Source: DASPKA01 sp035628335 (GTDB lineage: Bacteria; Patescibacteriota; Doudnabacteria; UBA920). Taken from it: a DNA stretch of 7,043 nt. Below are positions 5,314 through 7,043 of the stretch, in pieces (positions within the stretch are counted from its first letter, which is position 1; the number at the start of each line of letters is the position of its first letter). The stretch lies in NCBI GenBank assembly GCA_035628335.1, contig DASPKA010000106.1, positions 1-7,043 of the forward strand, written 5' to 3'. The position numbers and the translations under genes are program-made. The notes beneath the pieces were generated by a model. The model was not told where the DNA came from. It saw nothing but the letters and a program-made list of their open reading frames with translations, and searched no databases.

Positions 5314-6600
5314 ATGGCTCGCTTATCCATTCTGGTTGTAGTGCTCACATTAAGTCTGTCTTTTGTCGGTTACAGGCTTGTTGTCAATGCTCAAAGTGTG
5401 GAGAACCTGCAGGACCAGCGCTCTGTAGTGCAAGATAAACTTAACAAGCTAAATGCCCAAATTAAGGCTATTCAAAGCGATATAAACGTTACCAGGCAGC
5501 AGTCGGCAAGTCTTAAAAACGAAATAAAGATTTACGATGCCCAAATACAGTCTACACAGCTCTCAATTGAAGCAAAAGAAACACAAATAGAAGATGTCAG
5601 TCTTCAGATTAAAGAAATAGAAGCGCAAATAGCCCGTCGTAAAGCCGAGCTTGAAAAGAACAAGCAAATTCTAGCTACCTTAGTTGCTCAACTCAGCCAA
5701 ATGGGTGACAGTGAGTGGATTCAGATTTTTGCAGGTGCAGGAAATTTTTCAGACTTTTATGACCAGGCGCAGTATGTCAACAAAGTTAACGACAAAGTAA
5801 CTCAGCTTGTTCGAAATATAAAGTCAATAAAAGCTAAGCTTGAATCCCAACAGAAAGAGTTAGAAACTCAGCTCGCACAACTGAAGCAGCTCAAGGCAGG
5901 GCTTGAGGAAACCAAGAGTGCGCTAACTCAGCAATCTCGAGCCAAACAGATGCTATTGACACAGACCCAAGGACGGGAACGTAAATACCAGGCTCTGTAT
6001 TCAGCCAGTAAGCAAGAAGAAGCTAATTTAGAAAAGGAAGCTGAGGACTTAGACCAATCTATTCGTGAAAAGCTGGGTGATCGTTCCATATCTGTTGCGC
6101 GTGGTGCACTCGCTATGCCAATGCATGGGGTTATAACTCAAAAGTACGGTAAGACAGGCTTTACAAAGCTCGGTTATACATTCCACAACGGGATAGATGT
6201 TGCAGCTCCAGCAGGAGAACCAATTTACGCAGCGCAAGCAGGCCAGGTAATAGCATGCGATACCGGCGAAGCTTCGTATGGAAATTGGTGTGCTGTAAAG
6301 CACAAACTAGAAACCAAGAACGGTACTCGGCAAATAATCACTCTCTACGCCCATTTGCGCAAGTTCGTTGTAAGTAAAGGGCAGAATGTAAAAATGGGCG
6401 ACTTAATAGGCTATGAAGGCAATACCGGGAACACCACCAGGCTTTTGTACGGACCTCACCGTGGGTACCACCTTCACTTTACAATTTTTGACGCAGAAGG
6501 GTTTGGAATCAAAGAAGGTGCCTATACAAAAGTGTACGGCCACTATAGCGTCCCGTATGGTTACACATATAATCCATTAGATTTTGTCGGAAATAGATAA
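5314..6600 (+). CDS. Secreted coiled-coil M23 (LytM-type) peptidoglycan peptidase, EnvC/CwlO-like
   Basis: This 428-residue protein is probably a cell-wall hydrolase that acts outside the cytoplasmic membrane. A signal peptide (1-26) has hydrophobic residues 5-18 and a likely V-N-A|Q cleavage site. Two long Gln/Lys/Glu-rich coiled coils (about 28-130 and 155-255) flank a hinge with F-A-G-A-G-N-F-S-D-F-Y-D (139-150), a layout seen in EnvC and CwlO-like proteins. The LytM domain (about 265-425) has H-N-G-I-D (H291, D295), Y-A-H-L (H347) and H-L-H-F (H386, H388). All zinc and catalytic positions are present, unlike in degenerate EnvC, so it looks active. The stretch before H-L-H-F is longer than usual. 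ATG 5314 is preferred over TTG 5293, because the latter codes through the -10 box and lies before the predicted transcript start. A pilin-like gene follows after 17 nt. In EnvC/CwlO systems such coils are controlled by FtsEX, which is not in this window. Confidence 0.93.
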   Translation: MARLSILVVVLTLSLSFVGYRLVVNAQSVENLQDQRSVVQDKLNKLNAQIKAIQSDINVTRQQSASLKNEIKIYDAQIQSTQLSIEAKETQIEDVSLQIKEIEAQIARRKAELEKNKQILATLVAQLSQMGDSEWIQIFAGAGNFSDFYDQAQYVNKVNDKVTQLVRNIKSIKAKLESQQKELETQLAQLKQLKAGLEETKSALTQQSRAKQMLLTQTQGRERKYQALYSASKQEEANLEKEAEDLDQSIREKLGDRSISVARGALAMPMHGVITQKYGKTGFTKLGYTFHNGIDVAAPAGEPIYAAQAGQVIACDTGEASYGNWCAVKHKLETKNGTRQIITLYAHLRKFVVSKGQNVKMGDLIGYEGNTGNTTRLLYGPHRGYHLHFTIFDAEGFGIKEGAYTKVYGHYSVPYGYTYNPLDFVGNR

Positions 6601-6617
6601 AATTCCTGAAAAACAAA

Positions 6618-7043
6618 ATGAACAAAATCAAAATATTTATATTTAGTACAGTGCTTGGGCTTCAGTTTGTAGCTCCGCATTTTGCGTTTGCTCAGCCCAA
6701 TCCTGAGGCACAGAGCAATGCTGAAGAAAGCATACGAACCTTTCTTTGCACCCCAACGGAAAACCAGGCAGCTAACAATGACCTGGTATACTGCATTAAT
6801 AAGCTGTATAGATTCTCTATTGCTATCTCGGCCGTAGCTTCTGTATTCTTCCTCGTCTTGGCAGGGTACATGCGTATGGCTTCAGACGGTTCGAGTGAGC
6901 TTATAACAAAGTCGACACAAATAATAACAGCTGTAATAGCTGGCAATATAATCCTCGCCTTTGGTTATGTATTCTTAAGAGCTCTAAACCCCGAGATTGT
7001 AAGAATTAAGCCTCCGGTAGTCAAAGAGATACTAGACGCAGGA
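6618..7043 (+). CDS. Two-TM pilin-like (TrbC/VirB2-type) secreted protein, 3'-truncated
   Basis: The frame is open from ATG 6618 to the window end: 142 codons and no stop. A signal peptide (1-25) ends in F-A-F-A|Q. The mature part starts with a polar stretch holding two cysteines (C44, C59). Two hydrophobic helices follow (about 64-84 and 101-121), separated by a short loop with M-A-S-D-G-S-S-E-L. After them comes R-A-L-N-P-E-I-V-R-I-K-P-P. This signal, helix, short loop, helix, N-P-x plan is that of the small pilin-like proteins common in Patescibacteria and of the TrbC/VirB2 family of type IV secretion pilins. A pilus or secretion role is inferred from shape only. It begins 17 nt after the peptidase stop with no Shine-Dalgarno sequence (cctgaaaaacaaa), so it is probably cotranscribed. 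The cysteines could form a disulfide. Confidence 0.72.
   Translation, partial: MNKIKIFIFSTVLGLQFVAPHFAFAQPNPEAQSNAEESIRTFLCTPTENQAANNDLVYCINKLYRFSIAISAVASVFFLVLAGYMRMASDGSSELITKSTQIITAVIAGNIILAFGYVFLRALNPEIVRIKPPVVKEILDAG

Noticed and set aside
6692..6946. 84-codon minus-strand frame opposite the pilin-like gene
   Set aside because: The + frame has a signal peptide and two clear membrane helices and is continuous to the window end. The antisense frame has no comparable features.

Overview
This window looks like a piece of a Patescibacteria (CPR) chromosome, most likely a Parcubacteria-type lineage. That placement rests on gene content and style rather than any marker search. A sigma-70 region 4 domain is fused to HARE-HTH/winged-helix domains. 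SecF carries S-V-H-D-T where S-I-N-D-T is usual. A small two-helix pilin-like protein sits beside a coiled-coil M23 peptidase. Most starts have no recognisable Shine-Dalgarno sequence, and the gene set is compact and all on one strand. All five visible stop codons are TAA. Glycines are encoded by ordinary GGN codons and no gene needs TGA read-through, so nothing suggests the TGA=Gly code of Gracilibacteria/Absconditabacteria.

All six genes run on the + strand. (1) 1-2243: secD (5' end cut off by the window edge) and secF, 14 nt apart, closed by a stem-loop terminator at 2261-2300. (2) 2312-3512: a strong promoter (TTGACA-17-TATACT with an extended -10), then a gene for a sigma-region-4/HARE-HTH transcription-associated protein. 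It ends in a terminator whose apical loop contains a second small GC-rich palindrome. (3) 3577-5248: a promoter with a perfect TATAAT, a structured leader with an 11-bp hairpin, and gltX (glutamyl-tRNA synthetase). (4) 5299-7043: an extended -10 promoter only about 10 nt upstream of the start codon (predicted leaderless mRNA), a secreted coiled-coil LytM/M23 peptidase, and 17 nt later a two-TM pilin-like protein that runs off the right edge.

Functionally the window combines housekeeping and envelope work. SecDF draws secreted proteins through SecYEG, and the M23 enzyme and the pilin-like protein both carry Sec-type signal peptides. The regulator and gltX form separate transcription units. The main oddities are an apparent duplication of a transmembrane hairpin inside SecD, the palindrome nested inside a terminator, the near-leaderless promoter of the peptidase gene and the structured gltX leader. 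I see no wholly new system. The most interesting unresolved locus is the peptidase/pilin operon, which continues beyond the window. No gene-free stretch exceeds 300 bases, and I saw no tRNA, rRNA, CRISPR or insertion sequence.
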